Shown: piece by piece, positions 1 through 5,537 of the stretch | Position numbering within the stretch: position 1 is the first letter of the stretch | Layout: each line of letters opens with the position of its first letter | Source: Alistipes sp. | Lineage (GTDB): Bacteria; Bacteroidota; Bacteroidia; Bacteroidales; Rikenellaceae | Direction: 5' to 3' | NCBI GenBank assembly: GCA_017391185.1 | Contig: JAFOZN010000109.1 | Coordinates: forward strand, 1 to 7,146 | DNA length: 7,146 bases | Notes under the pieces: generated by a model | What the model was told of the DNA's origin: nothing | The model's input: the letters and a program-made list of their open reading frames with translations, nothing else | Database searches by the model: none | Made by a program: the position numbers and the translations under genes

Positions 1-27
1 AAATTCAAAATTCAAAATTCAAAATTG
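1..27. repeat. Heptamer tandem repeat (AAAATTC)n
   Basis: Almost four head-to-tail copies of AAAATTC (read on the other strand, GAATTTT), the last ending in G and the first cut by the window edge. The tract may continue outside the window. Two GAATTTY units recur at 4423-4436 and a related TTGAATTTCC at 5471-5480, so this heptamer belongs to the intergenic repeat vocabulary of this genome. It is an AT-rich microsatellite with no coding sense. Confidence 0.85.
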
Positions 28-40
28 CGGTTAAGCGAGC

Positions 41-68
41 GCAGAAGCCTTTTGTATTTTGCTTCTGC
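41..68. repeat. 8-bp inverted repeat GCAGAAGC/GCTTCTGC
   Basis: GCAGAAGC at 41-48 and GCTTCTGC at 61-68 are perfect complements around a 12-nt T-rich loop. The same octamer recurs in the intergenic DNA at 148-155, 455-462 and 5485-5492, the last inside a 20-bp block nearly identical to 61-81 (one base deleted). It appears to be the edge of the repeat element. Confidence 0.5.
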
Positions 69-265
69 CGAGTTTGGGGCTGAGGATTGGAATCTCTACC
101 CTCAACCAAAAGCCGTTAGAGATGCCAACCGACACTTCGGAGCGAAAGCAGAAGCCAAGTCTTGCTTGGATTATGCCGAGCCGCGAGGAGGAAAAGCCGA
201 CCTTGTGTCGGATTAATCAGCACTCGTTGCACTCGGCTGTGGCATGACACCTCTAGAGGTGTTTT
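61..265 (-). repeat. Structured palindromic intergenic repeat, copy A
   Basis: This non-coding stretch is built of inverted repeats and shares blocks with copy B at 5296-5420, in opposite orientation. Read on the minus strand it has GTCATGCCACAG (248-237), TTGGCATCTCTA (128-117) and TAGAGATTCCA (98-88); the same words occur in the same order on the plus strand in copy B. The last two form an 11-bp-class stem with one mismatch around an 18-nt loop. Smaller hairpins are CCAAG/CTTGG (155-169) and CCGAC/GTCGG (197-211), and GCCGAG (175-180) can pair with CTCGGC (232-237). A palindrome followed by TTTTATTA closes the plus-strand end. Compared with copy B, about 85 nt lie extra between the first two blocks. 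It could be a MITE-like or REP-like non-autonomous element; no transposase is visible. Confidence 0.6.
247..265 (+). terminator. Palindrome plus T-run at the end of repeat copy A
   Basis: ACACCTCTAGAGGTGT (247-262) is a perfect 16-bp palindrome and runs into TTTTATTA. In RNA it would give a 6-bp stem with a CUAG loop and a short U-tract, terminator-like for plus-strand transcription. No plus-strand gene lies upstream in the window, so it is more likely part of the repeat; copy B ends in the same way with a different palindrome. Confidence 0.4.
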
Positions 266-338
266 ATTAAAAATTTCGCTCAACTACCTTTGTCTAAAGA
301 ACCTTATCAGACGCATAGCAGACTAATTCTGGATTATA

Positions 339-459
339 GAAGTCTTTTAACAAGAGGGATTTTTAGGCGCGAGAAGTGTGAGAAAGCGCAGTTTACTAAG
401 GCGTAAATGAGCATTTCGAACACGAGCGCAACACCAAAATCACCTTGTTAAATGGCTTC
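339..459. repeat. 121-nt imperfect long hairpin
   Basis: The left half (339-396) and right half (403-459) fold on each other almost throughout. Paired blocks are GAAG-C (339-344) with GGCTTC (454-459), TTTAACAAG (346-354) with CTTGTTAAA (444-452), GATTTT-like (358-363) with AAAATC (436-441), GCGC (367-370) with GCGC (426-429), GTGT (376-379) with ACAC (420-423), GAAA (382-385) with TTTC (414-417), GC (386-387) with GC (411-412) and TTTAC (392-396) with GTAAA (403-407), around a 6-nt loop. On the minus strand it begins two bases after the stop codon of the batC-like gene. It has no T-tract, so it is not a classical terminator. It could be a 3'-end stabilising structure, a structured RNA or a palindromic mobile element. 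Confidence 0.65.
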
Positions 460-461
460 TG

Positions 462-1364
462 CTACCAATTCTTCTTGCCCTTGATGAGGATACCCTTCTT
501 CTTGTCCTTCTCATCAAGTTTCTCCTGAGTCTTGTCCTCTTGAGCCTGAATGGCATTTAGGAGCTGTTTCTGCTGCTCCTCATTCATGCCTGAGCGAGGC
601 TTCTGCTGTGGAGGTTGCTTATCTTGCTGCTCATTCTTATCATCACCTCCGCCACCATTCTTATCCTTATTATCCTGCTGAGGATCATTCTGGTTTTGAT
701 CATTCTTGTTCTGATCATTCTGATTATTCTTGTCCTGATCATTCTTATTCTGATCGTTGTTCTGATCCTGATTATTTTGGTTATTTTGGTTGTTCTGGTT
801 TTGGTTTTGATCCTGATTCTGGTCTTGGTTCTGATCTTGGTTCTGATCCTGATTCTGCTGCTGCTCCAAGAGCTTCTTGGTCAAGGCATAGTTATACTTG
901 GCCTCCATATCATCGGGATTATAGCGCAGTGAACGGCGATAGCTCAACAGCGCATCCTGCAACTTCTGCTGGACAAACTGCGCATTACCCAGATTGTAGT
1001 ATGCCGTAGCACGCTCCGCATCCGTACGCAGAGAATCCGCCGCCGCAGCCTGCAACAAGCCCTCGGCCTGAGTGACAAAACCCTGCTTGAGTTTATACTC
1101 TGCCGACTCTGGATTGCTCATGCCTGTGGTATCGGCCAAAGATCGGCGCAAGAGCGAATTGGCAAGATTATAGCGAGCCTCGAAGAGTGTAGAATCGTGC
1201 CCCAAAGCCTGCTGGTAACGCTCCGAAGACTCGGTGTAACGCTCTTTGTTGTAGCTACGGTTACCCTTACGCACTAACGACCTTTCGGGCATCTTCTGCG
1301 CCACAGCATCCCCCGCCACAAAGAGCATCACTAAGCCTATTATATAAAATATACTCCTCTTCAT
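462..1364 (-). CDS. batC: BatC-like exported TPR protein with Gln/Asn/Asp-rich tail
   Basis: A 300-residue protein. Residues 1-22 form a signal peptide (basic MKR, hydrophobic core, AVA before Gln-23), so it acts in the periplasm. Two TPR-like segments follow: about 36-72 (NRSYNKERYTESSERYQQAL) and about 119-163 (AYYNLGNAQF to KYNYALTKK). Residues 167-250 are low complexity, mostly Q, N and D with some K, then a conserved-looking end with MNEEQQKQLLNAIQAQE (260-276) and a basic KGKKNW terminus. The TPR pair, hydrophilic linker, 'lLnAiq..E..tqek' motif and -W end match BatC of Bacteroides aerotolerance operons. ATG follows the upstream stop by 3 bp, so it is co-transcribed with the MoxR cluster. 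BatC normally works beside the VWA proteins BatA and BatB; neither is encoded here. Family call is good, precise role is inferred. Confidence 0.8.
   Translation of the reverse strand: MKRSIFYIIGLVMLFVAGDAVAQKMPERSLVRKGNRSYNKERYTESSERYQQALGHDSTLFEARYNLANSLLRRSLADTTGMSNPESAEYKLKQGFVTQAEGLLQAAAADSLRTDAERATAYYNLGNAQFVQQKLQDALLSYRRSLRYNPDDMEAKYNYALTKKLLEQQQNQDQNQDQNQDQNQDQNQNQNNQNNQNNQDQNNDQNKNDQDKNNQNDQNKNDQNQNDPQQDNKDKNGGGGDDKNEQQDKQPPQQKPRSGMNEEQQKQLLNAIQAQEDKTQEKLDEKDKKKGILIKGKKNW
615..866 (-). repeat. Gln/Asn/Asp-coding degenerate hexamer/12-mer repeat
   Basis: This stretch encodes residues 167-250 of the BatC-like protein. DNA units of the type CAR-AAY-CAR-GAY repeat, most regularly at about 770-860, where GATCCTGATTCTGG, GGTCTTGGTTCT and GATCTTGGTTCT alternate on the plus strand. 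The repeats are degenerate at third positions, so the protein pattern is kept better than the DNA. Length changes in multiples of 6 or 12 would keep the frame, as expected for a slippage-prone linker. Confidence 0.8.
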
Positions 1365-1367
1365 AAG

Positions 1368-2453
1368 CTAACTTTTCTGCGCCTCCTTCTGCGCCTTTTC
1401 CTCTACGGCATCCTCATCCTCTTCTACCTCCTGAGGCTTGGTCTGAGAGACAAACTCCCACGCCTTGCGGTAGGCATCCTCGCTCTGCTCCGACTCAGGC
1501 TCCGCCTTGGCAAACTTCACCAAATCGGCATCACGCAGAATCTCCGTGAGATCCATCTTCTGCTTGCTGGCGATCTCCACACCACGCATAGCCTCGATAA
1601 TCTCGTCCGAGGTCATCTCCATAGCGCCCACACCAAACGAGCCTGAGATATACTCTCTGAGGATGTCGGTGAGCGATGAGTAGTAGAGTTTATGCTCGCC
1701 CTGCTGGCAGAGCTTCTCCTCGTGCAACTTCTCTAAAGCCATAAACGCCACAACGTGTGGTGGCAGAGGTGGGGCGGGCTTAAAGATCGTGCCGAAGGAC
1801 TTGCCATAGTGAGCCAAGATACGGCTGGCGGCATAGATCAGAAGTGCCAAAACTAAAAGTCCGACCAAGCTCCAGATCAGATAACCCGTAATCTCGCCAA
1901 ACTTAAATGGCATATCCATCTGCCCCTTGAGGTCGAAGATCGAGTGAGACGTAGAGTCAATCTGGAAGGTGGTGACCATCAAGACAAGGGTATCATCGCC
2001 CGAAAGGGTATCGACAATGTTCTTGTCCATATACATCACCTGAGGCACAACCCTATGCAAGCCCTCTTGGAAGGCCGCCAACTTATATTGTTTACGCAAC
2101 TTGAGGCGTCTACCCTCACGCTCCAACGTATCTACGGGCAGGCTCTCGATGAGTTCGTAGTGAGACGAGCCATCACCGCCAAACTCAGGGAAAAATACAC
2201 CCTGCACCTGATCCTTCTCGATCTCGATGGTATAGAGAAAACGGTCACCTATACCGATAGAGTCGGGCTCGACCGTACCACTCACGCGCGGTGCATTCTC
2301 AGGCAGAACACGATCCCCAGCCTTGAGAGCCGAAGTCTGCTCTCCGCTTGGGGATTTCTGAGCCGCAGCACCCTTACCACTCTGCGCCACGGCAGGCAAG
2401 AGCAGCAGAAGCAACGCTACGGGGGTTATGATATATCTAAGAAAGAGTCTCAT
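1368..2453 (-). CDS. Membrane-anchored bat-operon protein (DUF4381/BatD-N-like)
   Basis: A 361-residue protein with a signal peptide (1-23, hydrophobic LLLLLL core, AVA before Gln-24). A periplasmic beta-rich domain follows, about 55-165 (VEPDSIGIGDRFLYTIEIEK resembles the start of BatD-type domains), then one transmembrane helix at about 190-211 and a cytoplasmic part. The latter contains PAPPLPPHVVAFMALEKL (227-242) and LTDILREYI with AMEMTSDEI (261-285), a pattern typical of the protein found after DUF58 in Bacteroidales bat operons. The tail (340-361) is highly charged. Its ATG overlaps the DUF58 stop by 4 bp (ATGA), implying translational coupling. It probably links the cytoplasmic MoxR/DUF58 pair to the envelope; that role is inferred. 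The molecular function of this family is not established to my knowledge. Confidence 0.72.
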   Translation of the reverse strand: MRLFLRYIITPVALLLLLLPAVAQSGKGAAAQKSPSGEQTSALKAGDRVLPENAPRVSGTVEPDSIGIGDRFLYTIEIEKDQVQGVFFPEFGGDGSSHYELIESLPVDTLEREGRRLKLRKQYKLAAFQEGLHRVVPQVMYMDKNIVDTLSGDDTLVLMVTTFQIDSTSHSIFDLKGQMDMPFKFGEITGYLIWSLVGLLVLALLIYAASRILAHYGKSFGTIFKPAPPLPPHVVAFMALEKLHEEKLCQQGEHKLYYSSLTDILREYISGSFGVGAMEMTSDEIIEAMRGVEIASKQKMDLTEILRDADLVKFAKAEPESEQSEDAYRKAWEFVSQTKPQEVEEDEDAVEEKAQKEAQKS

Positions 2454-3334
2454 CGTTGTTTGAAAAGTTTAATCAGCGAGCTAACATAATCCTCATCAGT
2501 AGAGATCTTCACCGAGTCGATGCGATTGCGGCGCAAAAGCTCCTCAACCTGCTGCTCGCGCTCCTGCCACGAGGTGGCATAATGCTCTCTGACACGGCGC
2601 GATGAGGTATCTACCCACACCTTGCGTCCTGTCTCGGAGTCCTCTAACTCCACGATACCCACATCGGGCAACTCCGCCTCACGAGGGTCCCACACACGGA
2701 TACCCACCAAGTCGTGTTTGCCTGTGGCAATCTTCAAGGCATCTTCGGCCAAGGCGCGATCCGATCGGGCATTGATAAAGTCCGAGAGGATGAAGGTCGT
2801 ACAACGCTTTTTGTTGACGTTGGTCAGGTAACGCACCGCCTCCGAGAGTGCCGTACGATTGGATTCGGGCTTGAACTGCAGGAGCTCACGTATGATCATC
2901 AAGATATGGCTCTTGCCCTTCTTGGGCGGGATGAACTTCTCGATCTTATCGGAGAAGAAGATGCAACCCACCTTATCGTTGTTCTGCGCTGCCGAGAATG
3001 CCAAGACGGCGGCTATCTCGGTGATGACATTCTTTTTGGTGTGCGAGGTCGAGCCAAACGAGCGCGAAGCACTCACATCGACCAAGAGCATCATCGTAAG
3101 TTCGCGCTCCTCCTCATAGACCTTGATATAGGGCTTCGAGGAGCGTGCCGTCACGTTCCAATCAATATCGCGCACATCATCACCCGCACGATACTCCCTG
3201 ACTTCGGAAAACGACATACCTCGCCCTCGGAAAGCAGTATGATACTTTCCGGCAAAGATCTCGTTTGACAGACCTCTGGTCTTGATCTCGATCTTGCGGA
3301 CTCGCTTTAAGATATCGTTCTCGCTCTGCTGCAT
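2450..3334 (-). CDS. DUF58 family VWA-like protein, MoxR partner
   Basis: A 294-residue protein with the DUF58 signature EVREYRAGDDVRDIDWN at 44-60 followed by TAR. A VWA-like fold follows: hydrophobic strand MMLLVDVSASRS with the MIDAS-type DxSxS motif at 86-90, a threonine in NRTALSEA (159-166) that fits the second metal-binding position, and LSDF at 183-186 for the third. There is no signal peptide or membrane helix, so it should be cytosolic. It is of usual size for the Bacteroidota family. DUF58 proteins are almost always encoded next to MoxR ATPases and are thought to be their substrate or adaptor. Its ATG overlaps the MoxR stop by one base (TAATG). It is the only VWA-like protein visible in this cluster. 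Confidence 0.9.
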   Translation of the reverse strand: MQQSENDILKRVRKIEIKTRGLSNEIFAGKYHTAFRGRGMSFSEVREYRAGDDVRDIDWNVTARSSKPYIKVYEEERELTMMLLVDVSASRSFGSTSHTKKNVITEIAAVLAFSAAQNNDKVGCIFFSDKIEKFIPPKKGKSHILMIIRELLQFKPESNRTALSEAVRYLTNVNKKRCTTFILSDFINARSDRALAEDALKIATGKHDLVGIRVWDPREAELPDVGIVELEDSETGRKVWVDTSSRRVREHYATSWQEREQQVEELLRRNRIDSVKISTDEDYVSSLIKLFKQR

Positions 3335-4332
3335 TATGGTACGATTACGTTGTTCAAGATCTCGGTGATAATCTGCTCCGAAGTGATATTCTCAGCCTCA
3401 GCCTCGTATGTAAGGCCGATACGGTGGCGCAATACATCGTGGCACACGGCACGCACATCCTCTGGGATGACATAACCGCGGCGGCGGATGAATGCATAGG
3501 CACGTGCAGCCTTAGCCAATGAGATGCTGGCACGTGGCGATCCGCCATAGGCGATCAGTGGCTGCAACTTCTCCAAACCATACTCCACAGGCTCGCGTGT
3601 AGCGAAGATGATATCTACGATATACTTCTCGATCTTTTCGTCCATATATACATCCTCGACAACCTTGCGGGCGCGGACAATATCTTCGGGTTTGATGATA
3701 CGGCTCACCTGAGGCATGCCTGCTCCAGAGAGGTTCATACGCACGATCTCGCGCTCCTCTTGCTTCTTGGGATAAGAGATCTTAGCCTTGAGCATGAATC
3801 GGTCCACCTGCGCCTCAGGCAGAGGATAGGTACCCTCCTGCTCCAATGGGTTCTGGGTAGCCAACACGAGGAATGGCTCTGGCAGAGGATAGGTCTCCTC
3901 GCCGATAGTCACCTGACGCTCCTGCATGGCCTCAAGCAAGGCACTCTGCACCTTGGCTGGTGAACGGTTGATCTCATCGGCCAATACGAAGTTGGCAAAT
4001 ACAGGACCTCGGCGCACGACAAACTCCTCGTTCTTCTGAGAGTAGATCAGCGTACCGATAAGGTCGGCTGGCAAAAGGTCTGGAGTGAACTGAATACGAG
4101 CAAAATCGGCATCCACCGCCTTAGCCAAGGTGGTGATGGCGAGGGTTTTGGCAAGGCCCGGAACACCCTCCAACAAGATATGTCCGTTGGACAAAAGACC
4201 AATCAAAAGGGTATCCACCAAGTGAGACTGTCCCACGATGACTTTGCCCATCTCCTGACGCAGAGTATCTACAAAGAGGCTCTCGCGCTCGATACGTTCA
4301 TTAAGCTCTTTAATGTTAATTACTTCGCTCAT
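3334..4332 (-). CDS. moxR: MoxR family AAA+ ATPase
   Basis: A 332-residue AAA+ ATPase, full length for MoxR. Visible motifs are Walker A GVPGLAKT (56-63), Walker B VLADE (116-120) followed by INRSPAKVQSALLEAMQE, sensor 1 LATQNP (157-162), the EAQVDRFM block with the likely arginine finger R178, and sensor 2 GGSPRAS (263-269). A helical lid domain ends the protein. MoxR ATPases are chaperone-like and act with VWA-domain proteins in maturing protein or enzyme complexes and in envelope stress tolerance. It is the first gene of the four-gene minus-strand operon. The ATG is preceded by an A-rich leader without Shine-Dalgarno, normal for Bacteroidota. All key ATPase residues are present. Confidence 0.95.
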   Translation of the reverse strand: MSEVINIKELNERIERESLFVDTLRQEMGKVIVGQSHLVDTLLIGLLSNGHILLEGVPGLAKTLAITTLAKAVDADFARIQFTPDLLPADLIGTLIYSQKNEEFVVRRGPVFANFVLADEINRSPAKVQSALLEAMQERQVTIGEETYPLPEPFLVLATQNPLEQEGTYPLPEAQVDRFMLKAKISYPKKQEEREIVRMNLSGAGMPQVSRIIKPEDIVRARKVVEDVYMDEKIEKYIVDIIFATREPVEYGLEKLQPLIAYGGSPRASISLAKAARAYAFIRRRGYVIPEDVRAVCHDVLRHRIGLTYEAEAENITSEQIITEILNNVIVP

Positions 4333-4405
4333 AAGTTTTTGTTTTATATTTTTATTTTTTCTGCTTTTCGTTTTCTCGTTCCTGCCTTGCTGGCTTTTTT
4401 TTAAA

Positions 4406-4422
4406 ACATCCGTTACGGGTGT
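4406..4422. promoter_or_regulatory. 17-bp near-palindrome in the moxR leader
   Basis: ACATCCGTTACGGGTGT is symmetrical around its central T, with one non-matching pair (T/G). It lies 74-90 bp before the moxR start. A dimeric regulator site is possible; a weak RNA hairpin is the alternative. No DNA-binding family can be assigned. Confidence 0.3.
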
Positions 4423-4435
4423 GAATTTTGAATTT

Positions 4436-4458
4436 CCATTAGTGGCAAGCCACTATGG
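4436..4458. promoter_or_regulatory. Strong hairpin/palindrome in the moxR leader
   Basis: CCAT (4436-4439) plus AGTGGC (4441-4446) pair with GCCACT (4449-4454) plus ATGG (4455-4458). T4440 is a single-base bulge and AA the centre, giving ten base pairs. It lies between the predicted moxR promoter and the start codon, directly next to two GAATTTY heptamers (4423-4436). It could be an operator, a leader RNA hairpin or a small repeat remnant. Confidence 0.4.
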
Positions 4459-4485
4459 CTAACGTTTCTGGTCGGAATATTATTG

Positions 4486-4517
4486 CGAAAATACATATAT
4501 AAATTGAAAAAAACAAA
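4486..4517 (-). promoter_or_regulatory. Predicted Bacteroidota-type promoter for the moxR operon
   Basis: Read on the minus strand, TTTG (4517-4514) is followed after 20 bp by TATTTTCG (4493-4486). That is one base off the Bacteroidota -7 consensus TAnnTTTG, at the usual distance from a -33 TTTG. The predicted transcript would carry a leader of about 150 nt containing both palindromes. Pattern-based only. Confidence 0.4.
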
Positions 4518-4536
4518 ATGTAATTTCCAAAATCAC

Positions 4537-4544
4537 TATCTTTG
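4537..4544 (+). promoter_or_regulatory. TAnnTTTG -7 element for the 4628 gene
   Basis: TATCTTTG matches the Bacteroidota -7 consensus exactly and sits downstream of an A-rich stretch, about 85 bp before the ATG. There is no good TTTG about 20 bp upstream, so the -33 element is weak or absent. A second TATCTTTG at 4591-4598 is an alternative, but its upstream DNA is GC-richer. Confidence 0.4.
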
Positions 4545-4627
4545 CCGAGCAGAGAGGCTCCTCGCGACAATAAAACCGAGGGCGGAGCGTTATCTTTGAG
4601 TGAAGAGAAATAACTTAAAATAGAACC

Positions 4628-5206
4628 ATGTTACGACACTTTTTCTATATACTTTTCATCTGGCTTGTAGCGGGCGCAACAGATGTTTCGGCACAGATTT
4701 TCACCCCACGTCATCCCATATACATAGTCAACGGCGAGAGGATGCAAGAGGCTGAGGTTAAGGCTATTGACCCCGAAGATATAGTAGAGAACAAGCTCCT
4801 GCCCGCAGACGAGGAGACCATCGCCAAATATGGTCAGGAGGCATCCAACGGAGTGATGCTCATCACCCTGCGTTACGACACCCCAGCCCTCTTTACGGTG
4901 GATGGCCAAGAGCAGAATTTCAGCTCCTACGTGGCCGATCAGGTGGAGTGGAAATACCCCAACCCTGCGGCGAGGGTGATAATCTCATTTAAGGTCAATC
5001 CCGATGGCTCGACAGCGGTAAATAAGGTCTTGGAGGCCACCGACAAGCGATTTCTGAGACGCGTGGAGAAGGCTTTGGCCGCCGCTCCCAAGTGGAGTCC
5101 CGCACTCAAGGATGGCAAGCCGATATCGACTCAGCATGTCTTGCGGATTACGTTGCCTAAAGGTGCAACCGTACAGCGAGAGAAGATTGTGATTTCACGA
5201 TGGTAG
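4628..5206 (+). CDS. Exported protein with TonB-plug-like and TonB-C-like parts
   Basis: A 192-residue protein with a signal peptide (1-22, ending VSA before Gln-23), so periplasmic or surface. Residues 30-82 (PIYIVNGERM, then AIDPEDIVENKLLPADE, then KYGQEASNGVMLIT) resemble the plug signature of SusC/RagA TonB-dependent receptors, in which the motif ends 'YG.rA.NGVi.ITT'. Residues 115-175 (ARVIISFKVNPDGSTAVNKV, then KWSPALKDGKPI) resemble the C-terminal domain of TonB/energy-transducer proteins. Neither a barrel nor a TonB membrane anchor is present, so it is not a complete receptor or TonB. The ATG follows an A-rich leader; a strong terminator 8 bp past the stop makes it a single-gene unit, divergent from moxR. 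The function is unknown to me. A periplasmic protein-protein adaptor is a guess. Confidence 0.75.
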   Translation: MLRHFFYILFIWLVAGATDVSAQIFTPRHPIYIVNGERMQEAEVKAIDPEDIVENKLLPADEETIAKYGQEASNGVMLITLRYDTPALFTVDGQEQNFSSYVADQVEWKYPNPAARVIISFKVNPDGSTAVNKVLEATDKRFLRRVEKALAAAPKWSPALKDGKPISTQHVLRITLPKGATVQREKIVISRW

Positions 5207-5213
5207 TTAAAGT

Positions 5214-5248
5214 AAAAGATGCAAAAAGTGGTGCTTTTTGCATCTTTT
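5214..5248 (+). terminator. Strong intrinsic terminator hairpin
   Basis: AAAAGATGCAAAAAG (5214-5228) pairs perfectly over 15 bp with CTTTTTGCATCTTTT (5234-5248) around the loop TGGTG. It starts 8 bp after the stop of the 4628 gene. The stem carries its own A- and T-tracts on both sides, so it could also stop minus-strand transcription arriving from the patatin gene. Confidence 0.85.
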
Positions 5249-5295
5249 GCTTAATTTAAGATTATTTTTTGCTAACACGCGCCTTAATTAGAAAC

Positions 5296-5420
5296 GTCAT
5301 GCCACAGAGGATGATTTATCATCCGATGATTGGCATCTCTACACTCAGAATATACCGTTAGAGATTCCATTCCTCGCCTTATCAGGCTCGGTGGAATGAC
5401 GCAGGCGTAACGCCTGTTTT
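5296..5420 (+). repeat. Structured palindromic intergenic repeat, copy B
   Basis: The element is bounded by GTCATGCCAC (5296-5305) and GTGGAATGAC (5391-5400), inverted repeats matching at 9 of 10 positions. Inside are a perfect 7-bp stem GGATGAT/ATCATCC (5309-5324, TT loop) and the TTGGCATCTCTA (5330-5341) / TAGAGATTCCA (5359-5369) stem shared with copy A. It ends with CAGGCGT-A-ACGCCTG (5402-5416) followed by TTTTATTATTA. Copy A has the same blocks in the same order on the opposite strand. GTCATTCC...GGAATGAC-type palindromes are common dispersed repeats in bacterial genomes; assignment to that type is an inference. Confidence 0.6.
5402..5420 (+). terminator. Terminator-like hairpin at the end of repeat copy B
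   Basis: CAGGCGT and ACGCCTG form a 7-bp stem around one A, followed at once by TTTT. It lies about 195 bp beyond the stop of the 4628 gene, which already has a stronger terminator, so it is either a backup or simply part of the repeat, as the matching end of copy A suggests. Confidence 0.45.
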
Positions 5421-5442
5421 ATTATTAGATATCTCCCTTCTC

Positions 5443-5470
5443 TTTCATCTTTCATCTCTCATCTTTCATC
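5443..5470 (+). repeat. Heptamer tandem repeat (TTTCATC)4
   Basis: Four consecutive 7-bp units, TTTCATC three times and TCTCATC once, followed by TTGAATTTCCC. The period equals that of the AAAATTC tract at 1-27, and both are followed within 60 bp by nearly the same 20-bp GCTTCTGCCGAGTT-GGGGCT block (61-81 and 5485-5504). Non-coding and likely variable in copy number. Confidence 0.8.
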
Positions 5471-5537
5471 TTGAATTTCCCAATGCTTCTGCCGAGTTGG
5501 GGCTTACGCAAACAGATAACTTTCTTTAGCATGAAAA

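Larger units (their letters stand above)
1..461. other. Gene-free region downstream of the bat-like operon
   Basis: No credible gene is present. The two small plus-strand reading frames (25-216 and 59-247) run through the palindromic repeat and overlap each other in different frames, as expected by chance. The contents are the heptamer tract, repeat copy A, a less structured stretch (266-338) with AGAC/GTCT words, and the long hairpin. No batD or batE homologue follows the operon here. Confidence 0.7.
5207..5537. other. Convergent intergenic region
   Basis: No gene is visible between the plus-strand 4628 gene and the minus-strand patatin gene. The region holds the terminator at 5214-5248, repeat copy B, the TTTCATC tract and the 20-bp block at 5485-5504. 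No clear separate terminator is seen just after the patatin stop; the nearest pairing is CCCAA/TTGGG across 5481-5502, which is weak. Confidence 0.7.

Noticed and set aside
1..27. Possible CRISPR or direct-repeat array
   Set aside because: Seven-bp units without spacers are a microsatellite; no cas genes are present.
25..247. Two overlapping small plus-strand reading frames
   Set aside because: They run through inverted-repeat DNA, overlap in different frames, have no start context and resemble no family.
339..459. Long hairpin read as an intrinsic terminator of the operon
   Set aside because: The stem is far too long and bulged and no T-tract follows on the minus strand.
615..932. Plus-strand open frame rich in Leu and Ile, resembling a membrane protein
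   Set aside because: It is the antisense reading of the Gln/Asn repeat of the batC-like gene; the repeat alone explains the open frame and the hydrophobic composition.
1944..3268. Plus-strand open frames antisense to the DUF58 and membrane-protein genes
   Set aside because: They lie fully opposite well-supported genes with recognisable domains, and their translations show no domain or plausible start context.
4180..4404. Plus-strand frame ending in a hydrophobic FLFYIFIFSAF stretch in the moxR leader
   Set aside because: Its first half is antisense to moxR and its hydrophobic end is only the T-rich leader read on the other strand.
4591..4598. Second TATCTTTG as main promoter of the 4628 gene
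   Set aside because: It matches the -7 consensus but has GC-rich DNA upstream and no -33 TTTG; the 4537 copy is in a better AT-rich setting.
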